Shown one piece after another: positions 1-12,163 of a DNA stretch of 64,000 nucleotides. Origin of the DNA: Undaria pinnatifida (taxonomy: Eukaryota > Sar > Phaeophyceae > Laminariales > Alariaceae); contig JABAKD010000023.1 of assembly GCA_012845835.1 (NCBI GenBank), positions 1,289,343 to 1,353,342 of the forward strand. The letters run 5' to 3'. A program made the position numbers and the translations under genes. The notes beneath the pieces are model-generated. The model did no database searches, was not told the DNA's origin, and was given only the letters and a program-made list of their open reading frames with translations. How positions within the stretch are numbered: position 1 is the stretch's first letter; each line of letters opens with the position of its first letter.

Positions 1-920
1 CTGTACGCGTACCACATCGGGTTCGCAAGGATCATTGTGTACAACTTCAATCAAGACATACTCCAACATATACAGTTGTACTCTGTAAGTAGGGAGATAG
101 CTGTGTCTCTTTCGTTGCCGTGATTGACGGCTCTTTTGTGAGTGTTGATTATGAAGATGTCATGAATATCGTGATTGAAAATGTGGATGAACCCGCCACG
201 ATGTTCCGAACTTGTTCTCTACATCCCCGGCTGTAGTCGGATCGTTGGTGTCACTGCCAATATAATGCGTTATCGGTATACACGCCGAAAAGTGCTCGAG
301 GCCGCTCAACGTTGAGGTGTGCGTTATACAAGCGAGCACAACAACGGAGCAACCTCAACACACGTGAACAGAGAGCAAGGGTACAAAGAAAAGTCCTCTT
401 ACGGTTGGCGCTTCACTGTCAGGGCCAAACGTTTCCGACTAGTTCAGGAAAGTGTGAAACTACCTGTTACCGCGGAAAATTTGCCTTGGATTGTGTCATG
501 GACCAGCGCAAAAGCATGTTCTTCCGGTTGAACAATCGAAAGCTTTTGATGTTGCTTCTCCGGTGTGCCACTGATACTCCAATGGTTGACGCGTGCTACG
601 ATAGAGGTGCACCCCTTTTTCTTAAAACATTCCTCGATTTGAAAACTCAAGACATTTCAAAAAAGCTGATTTAGAGATAAATAAAGCTGCTGACGGTAAG
701 AAAAATCCCACGGCCTAGGTACAAACGAAAATGACTCCAAAACACAGCCTATCTCCCACGATTTTGGGTAAAGGAGCCCCGTCATTGAGAAACAACTTCA
801 AACGAAAAGTGCTACCACAATCGTAGCATGCATCGTCTTAGAGCCCAGACACTCCTCCTGCACCCATATCATGGCAGGAATATTACCACCCACCACGTTC
901 AACCCCTTGAGTGGTGCATC
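1..920. other. No recognisable gene
   Basis: I see no convincing gene, RNA or repeat here. The best ORF, 312-674 plus strand (120 aa), has overlapping open frames on both strands and no motif I recognise, so I treat it as chance. Confidence 0.4.
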
Positions 921-1263
921 CGCCCATGGTAGATATTGGACAATGAATTATCACTGGCAAGACAAGCAGACGGCAACTGAAAAAGGAGTCTCCAAATCGA
1001 ATTGGTGTTGGTCAGCAGAGTCGTGCTACATGGGCAATCACGCACAGTAAATTAGCCGAGGAGAGCGACACGCATATATCTCCAATCCGCTATGTTATGT
1101 ATCCGCCCCTGGTAGATATTGGACAATGTATTAACGCTGGCAAGACAAGCAAACGGCAACTGAAAGAGTAGTCTCCAAATCGAGTTGGTGTTAGACGGCA
1201 GAGTAGTTCTGCATGGGCAATCACTCACAGTAAATTTTCCGAGGATAGCGACACGCATATATG
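921..1263. repeat. Two-copy tandem duplication, period about 180 bp
   Basis: Two adjacent diverged copies run from about 921 to 1080 and from about 1101 to 1263. Both contain GGTAGATATTGGACAATG, then GGCAAGACAAGCA, then CTCCAAATCGA, in the same order. On the minus strand both copies give the same reading (for example TNSIWRLLFQLP in each), joined in one 99-aa ORF at 1052-1351. That could be a fragment of a repeat protein or simply what a duplication produces. No family is recognised. Confidence 0.7.
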
Positions 1264-1269
1264 TTTTCT

Positions 1270-4200
1270 TAAACCCGAAGCACACCCCGAATAAAAGGCA
1301 CGAGTGGATGTGCCGGGGACAAGGAGAGGGGTCGTCGACGGGAAGCATCACATATCACATTTAATAAGCTCTACAACGGTGTCATGCATATAGTGTTGGT
1401 TCAACTTATATAGGCTATGCTCGTCATTTAAGTAGCGTTTGAGCCGGCTCATGTAAAGATTACGATAGGCCTACGTGAAACCCACATACAATAAGGTCGA
1501 GGGAAGTCACGTTCATCAGGCCACATGAGTCTCCCCGCTGAAGGGGTTACACTTTTTGGGGAAAATGCTTCTGATCGGTTGACGTCTCCAAGTGAGAAAC
1601 CAGCAGTTAACCTGATGATTTCACGACTATATTTCGTGTTACGACTAGCGCACAGAAGTGCCTATCGAATTGCGCCAGTGAACGACTTCGTGGTTTGTTT
1701 TCTTAGTAATGTCTTGCGCACCGATTGTCACCGCTACGATGGGATAGGTCACACGGCATATACATCTTAAACATTCGCGGCTTCCCATGCATCTCTGAAG
1801 TCGTTTTGTCATTTCAACTATCCCGTACAGAAGCTATATAAAAGTAATCGACTATACACGTTGCCGAGTTATGGCAGCAGTTTTCACAACTGCGAGCTAC
1901 CATCATTTCACTCTGCAATCGAATAGGCCGACACCCTCTCTGAAGTCACAAACGTGAAATGACGTTTAATTAACACTGTCGCACAAGAATGTCTGGGATA
2001 CATAAGTGACCATGCGAGTGCTTTCCGGTGAGGGCTAAGGAGGGCGGCGGGGGGCTTGTTGCCTGCAGTCCGTCTTAAGACAGACGTCCCCGACCCCTGT
2101 ACTGTTGAACACAACGCACGGCGTAGTTCCATTGGGAGCCCGGTTTCCACTTACAAATAAAGTGGGTTTGGTATGTGGCGAAATGATCGGCAGGAATCAA
2201 CATATCGTGGTGCGCTTTTTCCGCAAAAACGTTTTGGGCCTGACGCAATATAAACATCAACTTGTGGACTCAATTGGTCACTCAATATGAAACTCAGCCA
2301 TTAGAAGATCACACCCTGCTTTTATGAGTGATGGAACCACAAGTCTTGTCGACGCCATTCAGCACCCACAGGCGCTGTTGCACACTTTAGAGTGGTTCCG
2401 TGTGAGAAGGTGGGGCTGTCGTACAATCAATGATACGCATTGGGCCGTCTCAAGGTTGTACAGCAGCTAGGGAGATCTTTCTGGCGCTTCTAGTGGTCAT
2501 TTTGGTTTATGCTGGTATGGCAATTTCTACTCTTCTTAACGGGGACAGTGAAAAAGCTGATCAAGTACAAGTATTGTAATCAATCACATTTACCCCGCGT
2601 TTCTAAATGCGGATTTTCGGAGTGCGTCATTGGGTCGCGACAGTCCCTTCCTACCCAAATTTACTAAATTACTGCCGGGCACTATTCAAGCCTTGAAGAA
2701 AAAACACACGGAACCGGAAAACATTGTTGATAACACAACATACTGTATCGCTCAAAGCTGGAAACAGCGCACAGCGAAAAGAGCCCGCTCAGCAATACCT
2801 GGAAACCTGGCTTCGATCCGAGGAAATAGGAAAGTCACGTTTGCGTTTTACGTGCGTTTCCCAAGTCGTGCTGGATCGTTTAATGCCTAAGTTATACTCC
2901 CTTCACACACAGGCAGGTATTTCGCCATCTTCAACGGACTCCATTAGAAGAGAAATCATAGCACAAGGGCAAAAACCAGCATCAATCAGCATCTCCGTAA
3001 AAGGAGTAAACTGCGCCATCGTGTTGACATACCTACACCTCCTTCGGCACCGCCCTATGAACTTCAGCGCGTCTGTTGCTTGTTGAGGGTACGTTGTGTG
3101 GTCCCAGTGGATCGTTCATTGCAGTATTTTTTCATCAAAGGGGAGGGAATATTTTTGAACACAATAAACAACATATTTGATGAGGTGGCGGCCAGGAGGG
3201 AATATTTTTCAACGCAAGAAACAACATATTTGATGGGGTGGCGGTCAATGACGAAGACATGAGCCAAGAGTGTACAGCAACCACACAGCACGGCGACGAC
3301 TTTCACCAGGCGGCCAGTCATACCCGACCAGCTGCGTCTTCGTAGCAAATGCTATATGGATACGCTCTGTGGTCGTGCATGGGTTTTGTCAGGGAGATGG
3401 GTCAGCCCAGCCCGTGGATGCCACGGTCGACATTGAGCGTGGTGATGTTGGTACAGCTTCTGCTCCGTCCTTAATATCATTAGGGTATTTTCATTTCTTG
3501 CCGAAACGATTTACAGTATATACCGACGTAAACATACTGAGGGAACTTGATATTTTTCCAACTTTGGTCAGGTCGTGGTGTTTAATTTACGTGGAAACCC
3601 TATATCGCAAAACAAGGCTGGATATCCACAAAATGGCCAACTTAAATGATCACGACAAATGACCGCGTGCAGTACAAAACATGCACGGGATCCCAACAAA
3701 GCGAGACTTTTCGGCAAAGTCAAGCTGTTTGTGTTAGGCTTGATGTTCTTACACTTACGTGGTAGTATCTGCGTTGTGGAAGGTTGATGGGGTACACGTT
3801 ATGTTTGTTTATGCAAGTGATACGTGATTCCATTGCTTTCTGACTCAGGTGCGCGTACGTAAATAATTTGGTGCTGTTATGAAATATCTGCTGTTGCATT
3901 AATCCCCATACTGCGTGTGCTGTGGTTCATGCTCCTGGTGTCATCGCAGTATGCTGCTGCTGGACCTTCACGCCATCTCCACGACTAATGCACGTACCGT
4001 AAAGCACCGGGTTTAACAAAAAAAAATGAGCGTATATCTTTCGGTGTTCTAGACGGTCTGCTCTGCAAAATGCTGTTACTTAACGGGACCGTAGTGGAGG
4101 CATGTGCTAAGGTCAGGTGTTGGTTGTGTCGTGGTGATCACACATGCAGATAGTCCGCCTTCAAGTTTTAAACCAAAAAGAAAGGGAACTACGCTGGTGC

Positions 4201-4340
4201 TGTATGAATATCTATCTTCAGGAGGTTGATCGACTAGACACACGCGGAGACATTGACACGGATACCATGCTGCTTTTACTACGGCTGAGCAACATTGTGC
4301 TTTTTGGACCTACAATAATTGAAAAAATATGAGCGATTTT
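1270..4340. other. About 3 kb without a recognisable gene
   Basis: ORFs here stay at or below 130 aa, overlap on both strands and show no motif I know. The best candidate is 2724-3086 plus strand (120 aa), with a Lys/Arg-rich stretch followed by a helical-looking segment. It has no supporting splice sites or paralogue in the window. A 45-bp stretch is imperfectly repeated at about 3148-3235 (GGAGGGAATATTTTT...ACAACATATTTGATG, twice). Confidence 0.4.
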
Positions 4341-4347
4341 TTGGCTA

Positions 4348-5203
4348 CAGTAGCGGCTACGGTTTAAGAGAGGGTTGGTACAAGCCAATTTCTCTCTCTT
4401 AAATCCGGCTTTCTCTTATACCGTCTCGGCTACGGTATAAGAGAATATTCTCTTGAACCGTAGCCAAATCGAAAGCGCGCCAGAGAGAGACGCTCTTTTG
4501 TCCGAACTATATGGCGTAGGAGGTCGTAGAGAGTGTATCATTCAATGTCCCGTAACGCAGCAAGCGTTACCACGTCGGGCAACCTCCAAACACCGCTCAT
4601 TCTCTTGGTTGGCGAGCACGTGGACCCAAGTACGTGGTGCGCTTTTGGTGGATCTGCGCTTGAAAAATAAATCATCGTCGTGTCATGCGATGCGCATTTT
4701 GCACGTGGACAGGCAAAGTCGGTACAGTAGTGGTTGTGTTGTTGTTTTATAGATGTGTTTCATGCTCGCACCTCTTCCAGAAGGACAACACGAGGCTACG
4801 AATGCACCAGCACTCAAGAAAGACGCACCCGTTTACACACTGCACCACTTCCTCCCTCCGTGCCCTCATCACAACACCCTCAACCTCTCATCCCACCGAT
4901 TTAAACCCCCGACAAAACACGAGTCAACAAAAAAAAAAAACTTCACATTATCAAGACATCACTCGCCCTACAAATACCACAAACCCAAGAAACTAACGCT
5001 ACCCTCGCGACCTGTCAGCCTGAACACAATCTGTGTGTGTGATGTGTGTGTCCACGTGGTTTCCAAATTGTTTGATTTAAGAGAAAATCTCGGAAGCAAT
5101 AGGAATTCTCTCTTAAATCGATTTTGATTGGTACAAGCCAATTCCTCTCTCTTAAATCCGTACTTTCTCTTAAAAAAGTTCTCTTAAACCGTAGCCGCTA
5201 CTG
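4348..5203. mobile_element. Non-autonomous Tc1/mariner-like element with TA target site
   Basis: The element is 856 bp long. It starts with CAGTAGCGGCTACGG at 4348 and ends with the reverse complement CCGTAGCCGCTACTG at 5203. The inverted match continues inward into GTTTAAGAGA, about 24 bp in total. Both outer flanks are TA (4346-4347 and 5204-5205), as expected for Tc1/mariner/pogo target duplication, and the CAGT start fits too. A subterminal block with GGTACAAGCCAATT appears near both ends in direct orientation (about 4376 and 5128). A second internal palindrome with CGGCTACGGTATAAGAGAA lies at about 4426-4465, so a smaller copy may be nested. The interior has two overlapping ORFs (99 and 124 aa) with no transposase motif. 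This is a MITE or a deletion derivative. Confidence 0.7.
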
Positions 5204-5205
5204 TA

Positions 5206-5658
5206 TTATTTTTGTAGTTTTGAGGCTCCAGAAATAACTGCCTCAGAAATAAGGGGCGTCCATTATGGCTTCTGATTTTTGGAAAGTGGTTTATTTTTAA
5301 TTGGTAGGTCTTGTTTTGCCGTTTGCCTTTATTTTTGAAATCTGGCACGTACACTGTCGCCGGCGACGTTATGTCACCACCGCCTCTGTTGCTGTCTCTC
5401 CTGCTGTCTCTGCTGCTGTGCTGCTGGTGTGGTGTGCCTGTGGCGGTTTCGATGGTGGTGCGGTTTCGATGGTGGTGGTGGTGCTGCTGTCGCGTTTGTG
5501 TGAGGACGAAGCTCTGTCTCGCACACAACAAGCGCCGTATGCTGTCGTAGGTGTGTTTGTGATTCTTTGTTGTGGGTGATGCGTGACGTGTACAGCAGAC
5601 AGGTATCATACCAGGTACAGTATAGGCAGTGGTGACATGTGATACTATATATGATGTA
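5206..5658. other. Low-complexity interval without a gene
   Basis: The segment holds CTG/GTGGTG-rich low-complexity sequence at 5380-5490. This produces a 181-aa minus-strand ORF (5184-5729) with a His run. That ORF crosses the right end of the TA-flanked element and the start of the next repeat, so it is not a gene. Confidence 0.5.
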
Positions 5659-5820
5659 TGTTGACCCTGATAGCTACACTGTAGTTGTAAGGGGAGTCGC
5701 CGACCTATATCCTTAATGAGGACACACAACTCGTAATGCGCGCGATCGGAGTATCACACACAGCTTGCAAAGATGAGTTTCGACGAAATCTTCGATCTCA
5801 CAGCTGGAGTGTATTTTCAT
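5659..5820 (+). repeat. Truncated copy of the long-TIR element family (right end)
   Basis: This is about 160 bp of the conserved terminus. It begins with TTGACCCTGATAGCTACACTG, runs through GACCTATATCCTTAATGAGG and ATCGGAGTATCACACACAGC, and ends in CAGCTGGAGTGTATTT. Copies of the same sequence occur at 19712, 34826-36357, 51650, 56620-56782, 58950-59116, 62460-62625 and 63800-63973. Strand is given with the CAGCTGGAGTGTATTT end at the right. No left partner is recognisable. Confidence 0.85.
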
Positions 5821-6481
5821 TATTTAAAATATGATGTAGTATCCAAAAGTCAAAATATTCCCAATTCTAAGAGGTTGGAAGGGCTGTAATTTCTGGGGTC
5901 AGAAATCACCAGATCCACTGATTTCTGGCCTCGATTATTTCTGAACCCAGAAATAACGATGGTTTCTGGTCCCATAGTAGATGGTTTTAATTTTTGGCGT
6001 CGGAGATCACGGTTAAAGAGAACAATAATAGTAGGTCTTACTGCTGCTGTGGCGTATTCTGCTGCCGCTTCTGATTCCAACTGCCCATCTACGATTACAG
6101 TCGTACGAGCACCGAGTGTGTTTTCCTTCTGTGAAAACAAGACGTTATAATCAAAAGACGTATGTGTTCCTTCGCGTTGGTCTGTTCAGTTTGTACCTAC
6201 CTCAAGAGCAGATGTGCTGCTCGGTGTTCTTTTAATTGCCGGTCTCTCTGTTTTTCCTGTGTTGCCCATCATCGATCATCAAACTACTGCAGGTATAAAA
6301 GGCCCGCCTTAGTTTCACCAATCACTGTTATGTGTGAGGTTGTGTTCTGGTTTAGGGTTAGGGTTATGGGTGTGTGGGGCCATAATTGATACGTCTCAGT
6401 ACTGGAAGGACGAGTGGGTCAAAAAACAACTTCGCCAATTCCCGTACATTATCCTAGACTGGAAAATATAATAAAAGTTAA
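5821..6481. other. Spacer between two element termini; telomere-like stretch
   Basis: No gene is seen. The sequence around 5890-5960 repeats the string TTTCTGG or AGAAAT several times, and related CCAGAAATAACTG occurs at 5228. At 6351-6369 there is a short run of TTAGGG-like units (TTTAGGGTTAGGGTTATGG), far too short to call an interstitial telomere. Confidence 0.4.
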
Positions 6482-8545
6482 AAAACACTCCAGATCTGTG
6501 AGATCGAATATTTTGTCGAAACTCATATTTGCAAGCTGTGTGTGAAACTCCGATCGCGCGTATTACGGGTTGTGTGTCCTCATTAAGAATATAGGTCGGC
6601 GACTCCCCGTGCAACTACAGTGTAGCTATCAGGGTCAACAGGGTAATGTTAGGCAGTCTGTGCGCGGAAACTATAAAACCCGTTTTTGAGGGAGACAAAA
6701 TCTGACTACTGTGGTAGGAAATGCATCAGTTTATCAAGTGAATCCTGTAAGTCGAATAACCGGTGAGGGGAGGGCGGAGTTTTTAAGGACGTGGGGTCTG
6801 ATTTTGATCAAAAGGGGGGCGGGAGGGGGGGAGGGGGGGGAGGGGGCGGGTGGGGCCAGTCTATTTGTGCGTGGAAACTGTAAATATTTCTTGTGGGGTA
6901 GGGTGAGTAATGTGGCGGGGGGGGGGGCGGGGGCGGAGGGGGGGCGGGGGCGGAGGGGGAGGGCGTTAGGTCGCATTGATGTAGGCATTTGCTATACGGG
7001 TGGTGCTAGGTCTAGGCGATGGTGCGGGTGGTGGGAAAGGACGGGGCGTTGGGGGCGGGGGTGGGTGGGAATTTCAGCTGCGGCATGAACGGCTCTGAAA
7101 CGATCACGAGACGATATCCAGGGCGTGGAAGTGTTTATTACTCTGGCGGATTTCGGTAGTAGGTGGGGCGTTTACGCGAGAGGAAGCAAGGAAGGAAAAA
7201 AAAAAAAGGCGGGGGGGGGGGGGGGGGGAAGGGTTTTCATAAGGTTTACGTCACATAAAATATTAAAGTCAAGGATTTGGTCGACACTGATTGTACGCAA
7301 CATTGTGTGCGGTCCTCCGATCGCGCGCATTAATCATATATGTAAAGGCCTACTATACGCGCGGTGCTGGGTCTAGGCGATCGTGCGGGGTGTGGGGAAG
7401 GAGAGGGTGTTGGAGGGGGGGAGGGGGGATGAATGAAAGCTACGTCATGGATGGCTAAAACGTTAATGGCGTGGTATCAATGGCTTATTAGTGTTTATTA
7501 CTCTGGCCGATTTCGATTGTAAGTGGGGCGTTTGAACGAACAGGGCAGGCAAAAAAAGGGGGAGGGGGGGGGGGAGATGAGTTGGAGCTACGGCATGGAT
7601 GGCTAGATGGATAATGAGGTGATATCAGCTGGCTGGTAGCGTTTACTACTCTGGCAGATTTTGATTTCAGGTTGTGCGTTTAAACGAGAGGGATCGGGGG
7701 GCGCGGTTGGCGGGGGGGCGAGCATTTCAATTTGTGCGCGGAAGCTATCAACCCTTGAACGGGACGAATCTGACGGTTGCAGCAAGAAGACACCCCTTTA
7801 TATCACCCGCCTGGCAAAGTTTATTTTTCTAGAAGGTTTTATGTTACATGTAGTATGCAACCCAGTTCTTAGGTGTAGTAAACAACGTATTAAAAGCTTC
7901 ATAATTTGTTATTGTACATGGATCGAAAGATAGAATAGTTCAATCGATAGGTGCAATCATGTAGATACCATTATTTTCTGATATCGCTAATTATAAGGAG
8001 ATGCATATTGCCAGATACAACAGGCGAGGTGGTGGTCATGCAATGTCACACGCCATTGAGAACGACAGGGAGAGATGCGAATCGTTTTTGTTTTGAAAGG
8101 AACGCTTATTGTACACGCGATCAATTACGTTACTTCGTTAGTCATACTTCGCTTGGCATAGGTTGAGAGGCGGTCATGCAGGCGGTATGTACGGAATACC
8201 TTACGTAATAAGTTGGTAGTGCGGTTTACCGCTATTTTAGCATACCTCTCTGTATTTCCTTTTCACATTATTATTGTCTCAAATATACGATTTTACGCCT
8301 TTGATTTTTGCATGTGGGGCTCTGAGGTCGCCAGATCCAAGACAGAGATACATCTTATAAATACACCAAGCGAGGTGACGTGGGCATGCGTTGTCACCAC
8401 TATTGAACACGAGGGTGACTTTACTTTGTTAGGCATATGCAACTTCGTTTGGTAGAGGTTGTCAGGCGATCATGCAAACGGCCGGAGGCACGAATACTCT
8501 GCGTAACAGGTTGGTAATGCGGTCTACCGCAGAGTGTTAACATAA
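6482..8545 (-). mobile_element. Long-TIR element, one-ended copy of about 2 kb
   Basis: The conserved terminus lies at the left in reverse orientation (AAACACTCCAG... at 6482). It is followed by the inner-arm block with GGAAACTATAAAACCCG at about 6667, by long G tracts (6820-6960, 7200-7230, 7410-7440, 7560) and then by an AT-rich inner part to about 8545. The whole run is matched in reverse complement by 34826-36357, and its inner part also by 54090-55400. ORFs inside are frame noise of the G tracts. The right inverted end is not evident, so the copy is probably truncated. Confidence 0.8.
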
Positions 8546-9760
8546 CATGTACGAGAACTGCCAAAGGTGGCTCCGGCTACCCGGCGGGGGTGTGTCCACG
8601 ACGGCAAATATGGGTGTGGGTACGCAGCGTTCTCTGAGGCAATGAAATGCGTACATAGAGGTTTAATCTACTGGTGTTGTCTACCCATTCCTATGGCGAA
8701 GAACCCCACCACGAATTGACTCACCTCTCGGCTTAGGTATACCGACAAGAAGGATAAATCGATGTAGACCCCACGGAGGCAATGCCGATGGTTTTTTGCT
8801 TTGGTACGACAACAACGACGAAAGGGGGTGAGGCCCTGAGCTGGAAGGTTGAGTTGAAGATGCACCCCGGAGCAGAGGGCGTGTTACATAGAGCGGGGCT
8901 GCGTGTCTGGACCCAAACGAGGATGACACTGGAAGCGAGGCAGCTGGCCGGTGGCCAGCATTCATCCCGACCCCTACCCCCAAAAATGATCGGCTTCGAT
9001 ATTCTCCAAAAAACCAAAAAAGCCGGCGAGGACGTCGACAAGTAGACTAAAACGTTGCACAACAAATGCTACTTTGGTAATAACCTTCGAAACTTGTTTC
9101 TCCAACACATGCTATGTAAAGTGTAACTCGGAGGGTCTGGTGGAACCGAGTCCTGCTGCGTTCGGTCATCTCTCTTGCGCTGGTACTATATTCTACCCAA
9201 ACTCCGTCCCACTTTCGGCTCGGCGGTCGTGTTCACACTTACCACCCTCTCATCAGGAATCTCCTCCACAGGTCGCTTTCGAATCGGTAGCCTTGCTGAG
9301 CAGACAGGTGAGGTTTATCGCGTGGGACGTGTTCCTCCGAACATGATGTCGGTACTAGTGCAACAGGAACGGCAGGCCGTAAGATTTTTTTTACATAATT
9401 TTCAAGGACGTCAGTCGTGAGTTTGACGAATTTCAGGTCAATACTCATCTTTGCAAGCTGCGTTGTTGGTACTCGTAATATACTACAAGGGCTCTGCTCC
9501 GCGGGCGGCCGACGCCGCCCGCTACGCTCGCGCCAGGAAGACAACACAACCAAATGTGAAAGAGACAGGAATAGAAGGTGCATGGTTTCATGAAGCCCGC
9601 GACTTGATAATGCCAAGAGCTCTATGGGCAGAGCTGTTTACTCTGTGCTGTGTTGCGAGCTTGCTGGCTATGTCACGTTCAGATTGACAGTACGGGCGAA
9701 TACGACAAGAAAATACATTTACTATTCAGAACGGGTGTATGATAGCGCATCATCACCAGC
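8546..9760. other. Interval with overlapping two-strand ORFs, no gene assigned
   Basis: Three overlapping ORFs occupy 8681-9065 (plus strand 8782-9045, 87 aa; minus strand 100 and 110 aa), and another set lies at 9175-9616. None has a recognisable domain. The GC-richer block 8780-9000 could be a fragment of a coding region, but neither frame nor strand can be decided by eye. Confidence 0.35.
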
Positions 9761-9766
9761 TGCTTG

Positions 9767-11330
9767 TGGTGGAGCACCAAATACGAACGCAAGATGGCAT
9801 TGTGGTTGTACACCACTACTTGCAGTATATGAAAAACGAACCCGACTACCCAGTGCACATTGGACATGCACGTGACTCTACAACTTGCCGTGAAGTTTGT
9901 ACTTCGGGCGCCTAAAAATACCAGGGTAGTCCTCGGTACCGTTTTTTTTTACGGTACCAGATCGGACGGTATTGCGAAATGACGGTACTTTCCAAACGGT
10001 TGACGGTATTTCGATTTCTCACGGTACCACTTTTGGCGGTACACGGTATCGCCGAATTTGACGGTACTTTTTCGGCGGTATCGAAAAGTGACGGTATTTT
10101 CTAGACGGTAGACGGTTTTTCGATATTTGACGGTACTTTTTTGGCGGTACTGCAAAACGACGGTACCGGTCCCGGTACTGCCAAATTTGACGGTACTTTT
10201 TTTAGGGTACTGAAATATGACGGTTCCGCCACTGAGAAATACAGAATTACGAATGACGAAATTTTTGACAGTACCTGCCGGGCGGCGATCAAGCATGCCG
10301 GCACCACCCCGCTGATGTTCCTGCATACCTATATAGAACGGACGAATATAGGCTAGACTAATCGTCGAACCGTCAAGCTGACAAACTCACCAGCCTCACG
10401 CGAAACAACATTTAGACATTTAGCACCAAAATAAGAAAATAAAACAATACTACTACTGTAAACAATAAAACAATAAAACCTAAAACATGAAAACATTCAA
10501 TGAAAACCATCACCCTACAATCTTTGACGGTTCTGAATATGACGGTTCTTCTAAACGGGAAACGGTACTTCGCTTATTTGACGGTACTTTTATGGCGGTG
10601 CTGCAAAATGACGGTACTTTTTAAACGGTTGACGGTTTTTCGATTTTCGACGGTACCGCCTTCGGCGGTACACGGTTTGCCCAAATAAGACGGTATTCCG
10701 CCGAGTACCGGGACCGACGTACAGCACGGGAATATTACCTCGGGAATTTTCCCGAGGACTACCCTAAAAAATACCAGCTGCTAGCTTACTGGCGTTTATT
10801 TATGGGCGTGGGACGTATAAATAGAATTCGTCGAACTCACGGCTGACGTCCTTTATCTTTTCTATTAAAATAGATACTGCTTGCAGTAGACTGAAAATGC
10901 ATCCGTGGCTGTACTACTTGCCATGAAGTAACGCGCTTGGGGCGCCAACAAAGAGCCAGGTGGTTGTGGTAGGGCACCAAATACGAATGCAAGATGCGGG
11001 TGTACATCGCAAGCTTTTAACGTACATCTACGATACTACTGGACATCTAATAGCATGCGCACGGCGTTCAAAAGGATACAACTAGCTATTAAAACTGAAA
11101 CAAATGCGAAATCGTAGTGCATCACCACGGCATGCTTATGGTAGGACACAGAATTCGTGTGCAAAACGTGGTCGTATACCGTAGACGCCAAACCAACACC
11201 TATCGTATTATACTATACTTCTGGACTACTTGCAGTATACGGAAAAAAACATCTGAGCACCCGGCGCACATTTGGACATGCACGTGGCTGTACTACCTGC
11301 CATAAAGTTACGCGCTTGACTTCCAGAAAA
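9767..11330. repeat. Three diverged direct repeats interrupted by a hAT MITE
   Basis: Related segments occur at about 9767-9912, 10875-11015 and 11128-11325. Shared pieces, in order, are a GTGGT(A)G.GCACCAAATACG-like block, CTACTTGCAGTATA, a CACATT(T)GGACATGCACGTG block, and a CTGTACTAC(C/T)TGCCAT block ending in CGCGCTTG. The MITE at 9922-10766 sits at the end of the first segment. No coding frame is conserved. Confidence 0.55.
9922..10766. mobile_element. hAT-type MITE with 8-bp target duplication and internal GACGGTA repeats
   Basis: The 845-bp element starts CAGGGTAGTCCTCGG and ends with CCGAGGACTACCCTA, giving a 15-bp terminal inverted repeat with one mismatch at the second-last base pair of the tip. 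It is flanked by identical 8-bp direct repeats AAAAATAC at 9914-9921 and 10767-10774. An 8-bp duplication and a YAGGG tip are the hallmarks of hAT transposons. The interior has no transposase. It consists largely of degenerate short units built on TGACGGTACTTTTT.GGCGGTA, about 10 to 30 bp apart, at 9950-10245 and 10520-10695, separated by an A-rich spacer. Confidence 0.85.
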
Positions 11331-11579
11331 ACGTCTAAAGCTACGAGCAGGTAGTCGAAGTGGAACACTGTGATGCCAACACTACATCGAAACACAAAAA
11401 CCCTTCTAACGAAGCTTGATCATACTGTGCCTATTTTATGCACAAACTTCCACGACACGCAATATCACAAAACAATCTGTCACAACCTGCAGGGGAATAT
11501 GAAAGTCAAAGGACTGCATCTAAAGCTTATAATTAGCCCACAATGTGACGGGATACTAACATGAAGCAAGCACCTGACC

Positions 11580-12115
11580 AATATATGATGCAACTCGCTA
11601 CGGCTCAGTGTTGGCGCGAAGTGACACTACGTACAAACACCAACATCGACGGTACAAGACAGACCACGATGTGAGGGAATTCAAACACGAAGCAACTACC
11701 TAACCAACATGTGATGCAACTCGTTGGCGCGAAATAACATAGATACACCTTACGAAGCAACACAACGTCGACGGTACGAAACAGGCCACGATGCGAGGGA
11801 ATACAAACATGCAGCAAAATACCTGACCACCATATGATCCAACTCGCTACGGCTCTGTATTGGCGCGAAATTGCATATATATACACACGATACGCACAAA
11901 CTCTCGAGGCTACAAAGTTGCACGACACGCAACAACAAAAATCTACTGCGACGACCTGCAGGGAAAAATGTAGACACGTTACGAACAAACTCAAACCCCA
12001 CGGTACGAAACAGCCCACGATGTGAGGGAATACAATCATGCACCAAACTACCTGACCAACATACAATGCAACTTGCTATGGCTCTGTATTGGCGCGAAAT
12101 AACATAGACATGCGT
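11580..12115. repeat. Diverged minisatellite of about 110-240 bp units downstream of the minus-strand gene
   Basis: Units containing CACGATG(T/C)GAGGGAATAC, then ACCTGACCA(A/C)CATA, then CAACTCGCTACGGCTCTGTA and TTGGCGCGAAAT recur at about 11580, 11660, 11780 and 12015, with partial pieces to 12255. A second block with CGACGACCTGCAGGGAAAAA occurs at about 11950 and 12172. The array lies just 3' of the last exon I can see in the minus-strand gene and may be intron or 3' flank. Confidence 0.7.
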
Positions 12116-12163
12116 TACGCACAACCTCGAGACTACAATTGCACGAGACGCAACAACAAAAAT

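Noticed and set aside
5184-5729. 181-aa minus-strand ORF with a His run
   Set aside because: It crosses two repeat boundaries and low-complexity GTG sequence and has no domain.
6351-6369. Interstitial telomere (TTAGGG-like units)
   Set aside because: Only about two and a half units, and imperfect.
6800-7440. Gly-rich or Pro-rich proteins encoded by G/C tracts (also at 35.4-36.2, 55.4-56.6 and 58.4-58.9 kb)
   Set aside because: They are readings of homopolymer tracts inside the long-TIR elements, present in several frames at once.
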